A stretch of DNA of 40,188 nt from Prolixibacteraceae bacterium (GTDB taxonomy: Bacteria; Bacteroidota; Bacteroidia; Bacteroidales; Prolixibacteraceae): assembly GCA_025355875.1 (NCBI GenBank), contig JANXYV010000198.1:1-40188 (forward strand). The letters run 5' to 3'. Of the stretch, positions 32,845-40,188 are shown piece after piece. The number at the start of each line of letters is the position of its first letter. Within the stretch, counting starts at the first letter, position 1. A model generated the notes under the pieces. It had not been told where the DNA came from. It did no database searches and saw nothing but the letters and a program-made list of their open reading frames with translations. The position numbers were made by a program, and so were the translations under genes.

Positions 32845-35800
32845 ATGAAATTGAACTTCATTAAGATTACTTTGACCTTGACCACCATCATGGTCAGTAC
32901 ATTTAATTCTTTTTGCTCCGACATCAAGGAAGTACTGCCACTCACCAGTAAAATCATCATGGTGCATTTCGATGATGGATCGGTTACTTATCCCAACACA
33001 CTGAAAGTGAGCCGACTCGATGTTGCCAAAGCTGATCAGACCGCTTCGTGGTCTTTTTCAAGCAGCGATGACACCGATTTCCAGACGGCAGTTAACCCTG
33101 CATCGCTTGGAAGAAAGACGAAAGGAACCGAATTTGTGAAAGATGCGCCCTGGGACAATACAGTCAAGGCATTCGATCCAAGGACCAAACCCTGGTCATC
33201 AGAGCATTGGGTTTACCTGGTTTTCAGCAAGGAAATGAAACCGGGGAAATCCTATTCGCTGAACACCGGAACGATGGCTGCCAACGGCTCCTCATGGAAT
33301 TTTATTTTTGACGAAAAGAATCTTCGCAGCGAAGCTGTTCATGTCAATACACTTGGCTACGCTTCCAAAGCGCCCAAATATGGGTACATCTACCAGTGGA
33401 TGGGCAGTCTGGGGAACCTCGATTTAACTTCATACGCCGGAAAAACATTCCGGATTTACAAGGATGGCAGCGATTCGCCTGTCAAAACCGGAACCATCCA
33501 AAAACGAAAATCAGCGACCAATGCCGAAACCACCCAAACCAACGACACGCCAAACCGGAATTTCCTTGGCGCCGAAGTTTACGACTGCGATTTTTCGGAT
33601 GTCACGGCCGATGGAAACTACAGACTGGTTGTCGACGGAATTGGCTCATCCTATCCGTTCAAAATCGGGACCGATGCCGTCTGGGATGCCTATTACAATG
33701 TGGCACGCGCCCTGTATCACCAGCGGAGCGGCATACGTCTGGCCCCGCCATATACGGCTCCGGGCTACATTCGTCCGGTGAATCAAAATACCAAAGTCAC
33801 GAGCGACGACGGAACCAGTTTCGCCGGAAAACTTCTGTATTCTGATTATTCCTATATGGATTGGGCCGATGCTGATGGCGGAGGCGCCTCGCAGGCAGCC
33901 ATCCGGAACGCCGCTTCAGGTAAAACATTGGATGTTGCAGGCTGGTATCACGATGCCGGAGACTGGGACAGCTACTCAACCCATCAGCGCATTCCGATGA
34001 TGCTCATGGCCACCTGGGAATTTGCACCCGACCGTTTTGGCGATGCCGAACTCAACATTCCTGAAAGTGGAAACGGCATTCCCGATCTCATTGATGAAGC
34101 TTCGTGGCTGATCAAATTTAACTACCGGCTCCGGAAGGAATTGAAGGCAAAAGGCTACAGCGATGGCGGAGTTGGTGGCGCAAGGGTTTGTGCCGATGTT
34201 TATACCAGTGTTGACGGAAGTGCCGAAGATCATCTTCCTTCCTGGAAAGAAATCCGCCACACCGTCGTGACCAAAGCCGATGCCTACATGACTTACATGT
34301 ATGCCGGAGAGGCTGCCCAGCTGGCTTGCATTCTGAAACGACTGGGAAGAGATCCGAAAAACTTCCCGGTGGAAATGCTCGATCAGGTCGACTTTGCAAA
34401 AATGAGCAAAGATCAGGTCAACTGGATCACCGAAGCACAGGAAGCCTATGCATGGGCTTCGGCTCCCGGAAATCAGCCTTCGAGCGGAAAAAATTACGAT
34501 GCACCTTTGTCAACCTATAAAATGTATGCCGCGGCCAGCCTTTTCCGCCTCACCGGGAAAGACGAATACAATGCCGTTGCAAAAGCTGAACTGGCCAAAA
34601 TTTCAGGATCCAGTTCGATCACCGGAGATTCACGCTGGGGCGTATATGCTTACCTGCTTTCAGCAAATGCCAGCGTCGACAAAAGTCTTCAGGCCTCACT
34701 AAAATCAGCAGTAATCAGCACTGCAAACACCAATGGAATCAGTTCAGCAAATAACCGGGCCTGCCGCTGGAGTGGAGATTTCGGGTTCCCGATGCTGGTC
34801 GGACAAGGTTCCACACCGATGGTTTTTGAAACACTGATCGCAGCCTGTCTGACTGGTGATCAGCGATTTGATGATGTCGTTCACACCACCACCGATTATT
34901 TTCTGGGAACCAATCCGGAACATTCGACATGGATGACTGGTGTTGGACCACGTCCGGCAGCCTGCGGTTTCCATTTGGATACTCGCTACAACAACAACTG
35001 GAAGAATTATCCGGGATGGATTCCTTATGGACCCTGGTCGATGGCCTATGGATACACGCCATACACCTGGGTGATCGACGGAGTCAGCATGCAGGGCGGA
35101 GCCGGACCCTGGAACAAGGACTGGGGAAATTTCTCACGTTATCCTACCATGGACAAATGGCCGGGACACGAAGCATGGAACAGCGATATCCATGCACCGA
35201 TGTCCACTGAAAACACGATCCATCAAAATACCGTTTACGGGGCAATTACCTATGGTTACGTCAACAACCGTCATTATCAGAATGGAACAGCAACCATCCA
35301 GATTGGCTCGATCACGCTGGATAAAACTGCTATAACTCTAACTGCTGTAGGAACATCACAGGAACTTGCGGCAACATTAAACATTCAAAATGCTACTTTT
35401 TCAGCCCTGAAATGGACTTCTTCGGATGCAAGAGTGTCGAGTGTCGACGAATTGGGAAAAGTGACCGGAGTTACAAAAGGTACCTGTGTAATCAGCTGCT
35501 CCACGCTCGACGGAAGTGTTTCGGCCACCTGCAATGTCACCTGCGACTGGCCAGAGATAGCAGTGAACAGCATCAGTATTGCGCCTTCGACGCTTTCCCT
35601 TTTCAAAGGCCAGTCACAACAACTGACCATCCAATTCGATCCGGCCAATGCCACCAACCAATTTATTGATTATTTGTACAGCATTCCCGGAGTGGTTGAG
35701 GTGGATCAAAACGGTGTGCTGAAGGCGCTGGCAAAGGGCTCGGTTACCGTAACCGCGACTTCGGCAAGCGATAAAAAAAAAGCAACCTGTGAAGTCACCG

Positions 35801-37293
35801 TTAAAGATCTGACCGATTATATCATTGCTGACTTTGATGCCGTCATCCCGGTTACAAGCGCACCACAGCCTGATGTGGCGCAGCTGTATACCCCAAACGG
35901 AACCAACGATATTGCCTTTGCAAATCCGATGACAAACGGTTCAAACCCAAGCCGGAAAGTAGTCAAATGGAACCGCATTGCCGGCGACTGGCAGTTGATC
36001 GGAATTGTTTTGCCAACTAAAAACAAGCAGGATTTGAGTCAGTTTAAACAGTTTCAGTTTAAATACTACGGAAAAGACATCCAGGATTTTCACCTTCAGT
36101 TAATTGGTAAAAAAGGAAATATAGATATTGATCAAAGTATTGAAGGTGAAGATTGCTGGAAGCTTTTCACTTTGGATTTGTCTTCAACCGATTCGCTGGC
36201 TCAGTTCAACATCTTTGCCAACAAAGCAGTCGGTTCGAAAGCCTTTGCCAGTTATTACGACGACTTCAAACTGGCTGGCATTTCGGCAAGCTGGTACAGC
36301 GGAACAACCATCAGCGATGCTTCGGTCAAATTAAAAAAGGACGGCATTTACCAGTTGTCAGCCGATGCAAAGGGAAATCCATTCTCATGGGTTTCAGAAG
36401 ATCCGACGATTGCCACGGTTGACCAGAATGGTAAGGTTTTGGCCACTGGCGGCGGAACAACGATCATTAAAGCAGTTCCCTTGTACGGAACTCCAGCGCA
36501 ATGTGTTGTGACCGTTGAAGGACCGGTAACCCCAGTTTACCAGGAAGAAGTTTTTCTTGATTTTGAAACCATTACCCTGGATTGGACCGGCGGTTATGGT
36601 GCTTATTCTTGGAATACAACTCAGCAGATGATCAGCGCAAATGCCCTGGTTGATGCAGCCAATGGTTCGGCAAAAGTCTACCAATGGACCCGCGACTTGT
36701 CGGGTGGAAACAAATGGGGCGGATATGCCATCGGTCTACCGGCCAAAAATACCAACGGTTGGGAACGGATTTCGTTCCAGGTGTATACCAGTGTTCCGGT
36801 AAGCACCGTTCGCATCGAATTGTTCCTCGGAACTGTCAGCCAGGGAAACTATACACTTTCATCGCTGACCATTCCGGCAAAAAAATGGACCACCGTTTCG
36901 TTCAGTCTGGCCGACATGGCCATGATCAACAAAAACTTCGACAAGGTTCAGATGCAGATCGCCGGTGGCTCGGACGTAGCTTCCGTAGTAACCTATTCCG
37001 ACAATTTTAAATTCGAAAAAGGTCCGGCGACTTCAGTTTCCGAACTAAATGCAAACAACAGTAATGTCCAGATTTATCCCAATCCAGCGAAAGATCGGGT
37101 GTTTGTGAATTGCATGAATGGCCTTAAGCAAATTGAGGTTTATGATCTTTCTGGGAAAAAATTAATCTCCAGAAAATTAGATGGTGAAATTATCTGCACA
37201 CTTTCAAAAAGCCAGTTGAATTCAGGACTTTTTATCCTGAAAATTACAGACTCAAAGGAAAATACGTTTATCCGAAAATTGGTGTTTGAATAA
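32845..37293 (+). CDS. Multidomain secreted GH9 glucanase with T9SS sorting tail
   Basis: This protein has 1482 residues from the ATG at 32845, two codons inside a longer TTG-started frame, with a signal peptide near residues 1-24. An N-terminal beta region and CelD_N-type Ig domain precede the GH9 barrel (about 275-815). The nucleophile/base motif GWYHDAGDWDSY has both Asp intact (about residues 370 and 373). The catalytic acid lies in APMSTENTIHQN (Glu about 789). Then come two bacterial Ig-like (Big_2) domains, a jelly-roll module (YIIADFDAVIPVT), a third Big_2 and a second jelly-roll (VFLDFETITLDW). The closing Por sorting domain contains VQIYPNPAKDRVFV and LNSGLFILKI. GH9 enzymes cleave beta-1,4-glucan, some xyloglucan or related substrates. 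The repeated Ig/CBM-like tail is unusually long. It is followed after 77 bp by a GntR/UTRA gene. Confidence 0.88.
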   Translation: MKLNFIKITLTLTTIMVSTFNSFCSDIKEVLPLTSKIIMVHFDDGSVTYPNTLKVSRLDVAKADQTASWSFSSSDDTDFQTAVNPASLGRKTKGTEFVKDAPWDNTVKAFDPRTKPWSSEHWVYLVFSKEMKPGKSYSLNTGTMAANGSSWNFIFDEKNLRSEAVHVNTLGYASKAPKYGYIYQWMGSLGNLDLTSYAGKTFRIYKDGSDSPVKTGTIQKRKSATNAETTQTNDTPNRNFLGAEVYDCDFSDVTADGNYRLVVDGIGSSYPFKIGTDAVWDAYYNVARALYHQRSGIRLAPPYTAPGYIRPVNQNTKVTSDDGTSFAGKLLYSDYSYMDWADADGGGASQAAIRNAASGKTLDVAGWYHDAGDWDSYSTHQRIPMMLMATWEFAPDRFGDAELNIPESGNGIPDLIDEASWLIKFNYRLRKELKAKGYSDGGVGGARVCADVYTSVDGSAEDHLPSWKEIRHTVVTKADAYMTYMYAGEAAQLACILKRLGRDPKNFPVEMLDQVDFAKMSKDQVNWITEAQEAYAWASAPGNQPSSGKNYDAPLSTYKMYAAASLFRLTGKDEYNAVAKAELAKISGSSSITGDSRWGVYAYLLSANASVDKSLQASLKSAVISTANTNGISSANNRACRWSGDFGFPMLVGQGSTPMVFETLIAACLTGDQRFDDVVHTTTDYFLGTNPEHSTWMTGVGPRPAACGFHLDTRYNNNWKNYPGWIPYGPWSMAYGYTPYTWVIDGVSMQGGAGPWNKDWGNFSRYPTMDKWPGHEAWNSDIHAPMSTENTIHQNTVYGAITYGYVNNRHYQNGTATIQIGSITLDKTAITLTAVGTSQELAATLNIQNATFSALKWTSSDARVSSVDELGKVTGVTKGTCVISCSTLDGSVSATCNVTCDWPEIAVNSISIAPSTLSLFKGQSQQLTIQFDPANATNQFIDYLYSIPGVVEVDQNGVLKALAKGSVTVTATSASDKKKATCEVTVKDLTDYIIADFDAVIPVTSAPQPDVAQLYTPNGTNDIAFANPMTNGSNPSRKVVKWNRIAGDWQLIGIVLPTKNKQDLSQFKQFQFKYYGKDIQDFHLQLIGKKGNIDIDQSIEGEDCWKLFTLDLSSTDSLAQFNIFANKAVGSKAFASYYDDFKLAGISASWYSGTTISDASVKLKKDGIYQLSADAKGNPFSWVSEDPTIATVDQNGKVLATGGGTTIIKAVPLYGTPAQCVVTVEGPVTPVYQEEVFLDFETITLDWTGGYGAYSWNTTQQMISANALVDAANGSAKVYQWTRDLSGGNKWGGYAIGLPAKNTNGWERISFQVYTSVPVSTVRIELFLGTVSQGNYTLSSLTIPAKKWTTVSFSLADMAMINKNFDKVQMQIAGGSDVASVVTYSDNFKFEKGPATSVSELNANNSNVQIYPNPAKDRVFVNCMNGLKQIEVYDLSGKKLISRKLDGEIICTLSKSQLNSGLFILKITDSKENTFIRKLVFE

Positions 37294-37323
37294 AAAAGAC
37301 AAAAATGAAGACGTTGCTTTTTT

Positions 37324-37356
37324 AGCCTCACCCTCGGGGGAGGTTTGGAGGGGGCT
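37324..37356 (-). repeat. 33-bp dispersed repeat, copy 2 (inverted relative to copy 1)
   Basis: AGCCTCACCCTCGGGGGAGG followed by TTTGGAGGGGGCT is the reverse complement of the element at 5045-5077, with a few substitutions. It lies in the 77-bp gap between the GH9 gene and the GntR/UTRA gene, ending 14 bp before the latter's ATG. Confidence 0.6.
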
Positions 37357-37370
37357 TAAAACTTTAAAAA

Positions 37371-38078
37371 ATGAAATTAACTCGCTACCAGGAAATACAA
37401 TTTATGCTGAAAGAAAAAATTCAGCAAGGCGTTTATCAGATTGGAGATTATCTTCCTTCTGAAAATGAGTTGTGTACAGAATTTTTGATAACCCGTACCA
37501 CCGTCCGAAAAGCTTTGGACAACCTGATCAGGGAAGGTTTTATCGAAAAGCAGCAGGGGAAAGGAAGTCGGGTAAAAGAGCGCCGGAATTCGCTTGGATT
37601 GCTGAATGTGAAAGGATTTTCGGAAGCAGTGGGTCAAAATGTGAAAACTGTTTATTTACAGAAACCTGCCATTCGTAAATGGAATCCAGAAGTCCCTTTT
37701 CAACCTTCAGGCAAGGAACTTCAGGCAAATTGTCTGCATTTTGAACGGCTTCGCTGCGTTGGAGATGATCCGGTGATGCTCGAAAACAACTGGTTTGCCG
37801 ATCTGGAAATTAAGGATTTATTGGATCAGGAGTTTGTGGAAGGTTCCTTTTTTAAATTGCTTAGCCAGAGATATCTGATCGAAATCACGGGTTCAGAGCA
37901 GGAACTTCGGGCAGAGTATGCGAATGTACGGACGGCATCTTTCCTGAAAATGGAAACCGGTGCTCCGATTTTGCATATTTCCATTAAATTTTATACGAGC
38001 AAACCTGATCTGAACATTTACAGTGAACTTTATTGCAATACAGAAAAATACCCGGTTGGAAACAGTTACCATTTATAA
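37371..38078 (+). CDS. GntR-family regulator, HutC subfamily (UTRA effector domain)
   Basis: This 235-residue protein has a winged helix at residues 1-70: LTRYQEIQFMLKEKIQQGVYQIGDYLPSENEL, CTEFLITRTTVRKALDNLIREGFI and EKQQGKGSRV. A UTRA effector domain fills residues 75-235, with LHFERLRCVGDDPVMLENNWFAD, SEQELRAEYANVRTASFL and GAPILHISIKFYTS. UTRA domains bind sugar phosphates or similar small ligands. It follows the GH9 gene on the same strand and precedes a GH9-like lipoprotein gene. It likely represses this short plus-strand group through the palindrome at 32763-32776 (inference). Confidence 0.9.
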   Translation: MKLTRYQEIQFMLKEKIQQGVYQIGDYLPSENELCTEFLITRTTVRKALDNLIREGFIEKQQGKGSRVKERRNSLGLLNVKGFSEAVGQNVKTVYLQKPAIRKWNPEVPFQPSGKELQANCLHFERLRCVGDDPVMLENNWFADLEIKDLLDQEFVEGSFFKLLSQRYLIEITGSEQELRAEYANVRTASFLKMETGAPILHISIKFYTSKPDLNIYSELYCNTEKYPVGNSYHL

Positions 38079-38247
38079 AAAGTGTTCAGTCGCAGTTCTC
38101 AATCGCAGTATATCGAAATGATCAGGATTAGTCAGCAAAGTAAAGTCATTAATAGTAATTTGCTTCGCGTCATTAATGGTTAATGATTGTCTTAGGCTGA
38201 GAGCAATGTCAACAAATACAAAACGATAATCAATAATTCACCTAACT

Positions 38248-40104
38248 ATGTCCAACAAACCCTTCCTTTCACGCCGGAATTTTATGAAGTCAACTGCGTT
38301 GGCTTCAACAGCCCTCATCGGATCAGCAGCAATTTCAGCTTGTTCCGGTCCTGAAAAAACCAATTTGAAACCGGGAAAATTTCCGCAGAAATTTCTTAAA
38401 AACTACTCGCCAAAAGATGGCTTTGCCGGGTTGCTTTTTTCTCAGATTGGCTATGAACTGGGATTTCCTGTGCGTATTGTCGTCAGGCTACCTAAAATAG
38501 AAATGCTGCAGGGAAAATCGGTTTGCCAACTGAACCCGGTTTCAGCAGGCAAATCATACGAAAAAGAATTTAACTATTTTGGTCAAATCTGGGGGAGTCA
38601 CTGGTGGGTGGCCGATTTCAGGAATATTGAGGAAGCCGGTGAATGGGATGTTGAAGTAATGAATGGAAATGAATGTGTTTTTGCCGACAAAGGTCTTCAG
38701 GTGGGCAAAAATATACTTTGGGATAAAACCATCGAATATGCTTCGGTGGATATGCTGGAGCGGCGCAAACATTTTACCAAGGTGGGAGCTGGCTGGCAGG
38801 ATGCCGGAACGCTTTGGGTAGAAAGTCCGGCTCAGAGTGCGATGATCATTGCTTTGACCGAGTTGCTTGAAAAAACTCCGGAACGCTTTGATCAGGTTTT
38901 CAAAGACCGGATTTATGCGCAACTCATTATTGGCAGCAATTACCTGGTCATGTCTCAGGAAAAGGCCGAAAAGCTTGGATTTCCGGAAGGTGCAATGTCG
39001 CACGATTTGTTGGGACACGAAAAAGACATTCTTCCGCACGATGCCATGAAAGCGGTGATTGCGCTCGTCAGATCGGCCGAATTGCTTCCTGAAACCTTTC
39101 AGGATAAAAAGGTCATCTACCGGAAAACAGCCGAAAAATCATTTACCTGGTTACTGACCAAAGCCAAACCTATGGGAAGCTACGGCTACAGCAAGTTTCA
39201 ACGCGGACTGCCTGAAAACACGGTGATCCCAAATGATGAATATCCGACACGCGATCTTATTTTGATGTGCCGCGCTGCACTTGAAATGCGGAAACTGAAT
39301 TATCCAAAGTCGGACGAATTAGCCCTGAAATATGCTGATCTTGTCATAATGCGGCAGATTTCAAAAGAACATGCTGAAAATGGTTACTATGGTCATTTCC
39401 TTGAATTTGCCAGCATGACGCATTCTGAACCTTCGTGGACGCATGGCATCATTGGGAAAGAATTTGGTGCCGACATGGGTGGTATTTATCCAAATTACCT
39501 GATGCCGTTGATTGAAATGTTGCAACTTTGGCCCGATCATAAAGATGCCGGATCCTGGAAATCCACCTTGCAGAATTTCGTCTATGGATTTTTGATTCCA
39601 GCATGTGAGAAAAATCCGTTCTATCTGGTTCCACAGGGAATTTTCAGAGAAGAAGGACCCATCTGGTTTTGCGGGACTTTCCATGGAACCAATGCAATCT
39701 ATGGCTTTACCGCTGCTTTGGCACTCGAATTAGGTAAATTGTTCAATGAACCAAAACTAAAGGAAATTGCCTACGGAAACCTTCAATGGCTGGCAGGTTT
39801 AAATGGAGGAATTACCCGTGAAAATGTGAAAGAAGGATGCGTGATTTTCAGCACCGACATTCCGGAAGGAGCTGCCCTTCCGGCAAGTATGATGTGCGGC
39901 GTTGGAAATCGCTGGGCCGGAACCTGGTTCCAGACTCGGGGCGTGATTTGCAACGGGTTTTCAACAGGCAAACAATTTGTATACGATTCCGCACCAATTC
40001 GGAAGAATGATAGCCCAAACTCATTGACCGACGAAGACTGGATCCCTCATAGTGCAGGCTGGTTAACCGGAATGATGCGATTGGAAAAAGTCTTGAATAT
40101 TTGA
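38248..40104 (+). CDS. Tat-exported GH9-like lipoprotein with an altered catalytic motif
   Basis: This 618-residue protein opens with a twin-arginine signal (SRRNFMK, Arg9-Arg10) followed by a lipobox-like AISAC (Cys32), so it is probably exported folded and lipid-anchored. Residues 60-155 form an Ig-like CelD_N-type domain (LLFSQIGYELG). The remainder is an alpha-helical barrel like GH9. At the expected nucleophile site it reads GAGWQDAGTLW: Asp185 of the DAGD motif is kept, but the second, catalytic-base Asp is Thr188. Near the C-terminus, SLTDEDWIPHSAGWLTGM retains an acidic residue (Glu596) where GH9 has its catalytic acid. It may be an inactive binding protein or an enzyme of different mechanism or substrate. 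A 169-bp gap without a clear -7 box separates it from the regulator. Confidence 0.7.
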   Translation: MSNKPFLSRRNFMKSTALASTALIGSAAISACSGPEKTNLKPGKFPQKFLKNYSPKDGFAGLLFSQIGYELGFPVRIVVRLPKIEMLQGKSVCQLNPVSAGKSYEKEFNYFGQIWGSHWWVADFRNIEEAGEWDVEVMNGNECVFADKGLQVGKNILWDKTIEYASVDMLERRKHFTKVGAGWQDAGTLWVESPAQSAMIIALTELLEKTPERFDQVFKDRIYAQLIIGSNYLVMSQEKAEKLGFPEGAMSHDLLGHEKDILPHDAMKAVIALVRSAELLPETFQDKKVIYRKTAEKSFTWLLTKAKPMGSYGYSKFQRGLPENTVIPNDEYPTRDLILMCRAALEMRKLNYPKSDELALKYADLVIMRQISKEHAENGYYGHFLEFASMTHSEPSWTHGIIGKEFGADMGGIYPNYLMPLIEMLQLWPDHKDAGSWKSTLQNFVYGFLIPACEKNPFYLVPQGIFREEGPIWFCGTFHGTNAIYGFTAALALELGKLFNEPKLKEIAYGNLQWLAGLNGGITRENVKEGCVIFSTDIPEGAALPASMMCGVGNRWAGTWFQTRGVICNGFSTGKQFVYDSAPIRKNDSPNSLTDEDWIPHSAGWLTGMMRLEKVLNI

Positions 40105-40156
40105 ATCTCGAATATTAGAATATCTCAGGAAATTCAATATTGGATATTGATAGTTG

Positions 40157-40164
40157 TATATTTG
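40157..40164 (+). promoter_or_regulatory. Candidate promoter for a gene beyond the window (-7 box TATATTTG)
   Basis: TATATTTG matches TAnnTTTG in the last 84 bp, which contain no gene. The nearest TTG (40140-40142) is closer than usual for a -33 element, so only the -7 match supports it. Confidence 0.35.
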
Positions 40165-40188
40165 TCATTTCATAAATATAGGTGACAA

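Noticed and set aside
33396-33845. 149-codon plus-strand frame inside the GH9 gene
   Set aside because: Out-of-frame shadow of the GH9 coding sequence, rich in Arg, His and Gln, with no recognisable motif.

Overview
The window looks like a plant-polysaccharide utilisation region from a free-living Bacteroidota, possibly the Marinilabiliales/Prolixibacteraceae side (inference). Two very long secreted proteins end in type IX secretion (Por) sorting tails. Candidate promoters carry the Bacteroidota -7 box TAnnTTTG. Most genes are secreted or lipoprotein carbohydrate-active proteins. No SusC/SusD pair, rRNA, tRNA, CRISPR array or transposase was found.

Layout. (1) 1-117 is the C-terminal end of an unrecognised plus-strand gene. 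(2) 173-11218, all on the minus strand, is best read as a D-apiose operon. In transcription order it holds a RhaT/GRP-type sugar transporter, a secreted GH140 apiosidase, a TIM-barrel protein resembling 3-oxo-isoapionate decarboxylase (oiaC), a Gfo/Idh/MocA enzyme resembling D-apiose dehydrogenase (apsD), a zinc-dependent MDR dehydrogenase, a broken isomerase/garR remnant, a D-apionate oxidoisomerase-like enzyme (apnO), a LamG lipoprotein, a PQQ-type beta-propeller and a D-apionate lactonase-like protein (apnL). Together these would release apiose from pectin or apiosides, import it and convert it via D-apionolactone, D-apionate and 3-oxo-isoapionate to L-erythrulose. (3) 11400-12413 (+) is a GntR-LacI chimeric regulator, divergent from the operon; the two promoters interlock. 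(4) 12437-24630 (-) is a second run of genes: an FHS-type MFS sugar transporter, an NAD-dependent epimerase, a second GH140 without signal peptide, a pectate-lyase-like beta-helix, a large putative glycosidase, a beta-propeller, a GH92 mannosidase, and a GH28-like polygalacturonase interrupted by one in-frame TGA. (5) 24718-32170 (-) holds two giant secreted proteins: a clan-A glycosidase with a CBM9-like tail, and a propeller/CARDB/Ig/PA14/T9SS protein. (6) 32845-40104 (+) holds a multidomain GH9 glucanase with a T9SS tail, a GntR/UTRA regulator, and a GH9-like Tat lipoprotein lacking one catalytic aspartate.

Regulation is visible in the DNA. An 87-bp promoter segment upstream of the apiose operon recurs 21 kb away upstream of the PA14/T9SS gene, with two conserved blocks at identical spacing. 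This suggests both belong to one regulon. A perfect 14-bp palindrome overlaps the -33 region of the GH9 promoter and is a likely operator for the GntR/UTRA protein.

Family and pathway assignments were made by reading the sequences and from memory, without database searches. The apiose interpretation rests on four catabolic genes plus two GH140 genes occurring together.
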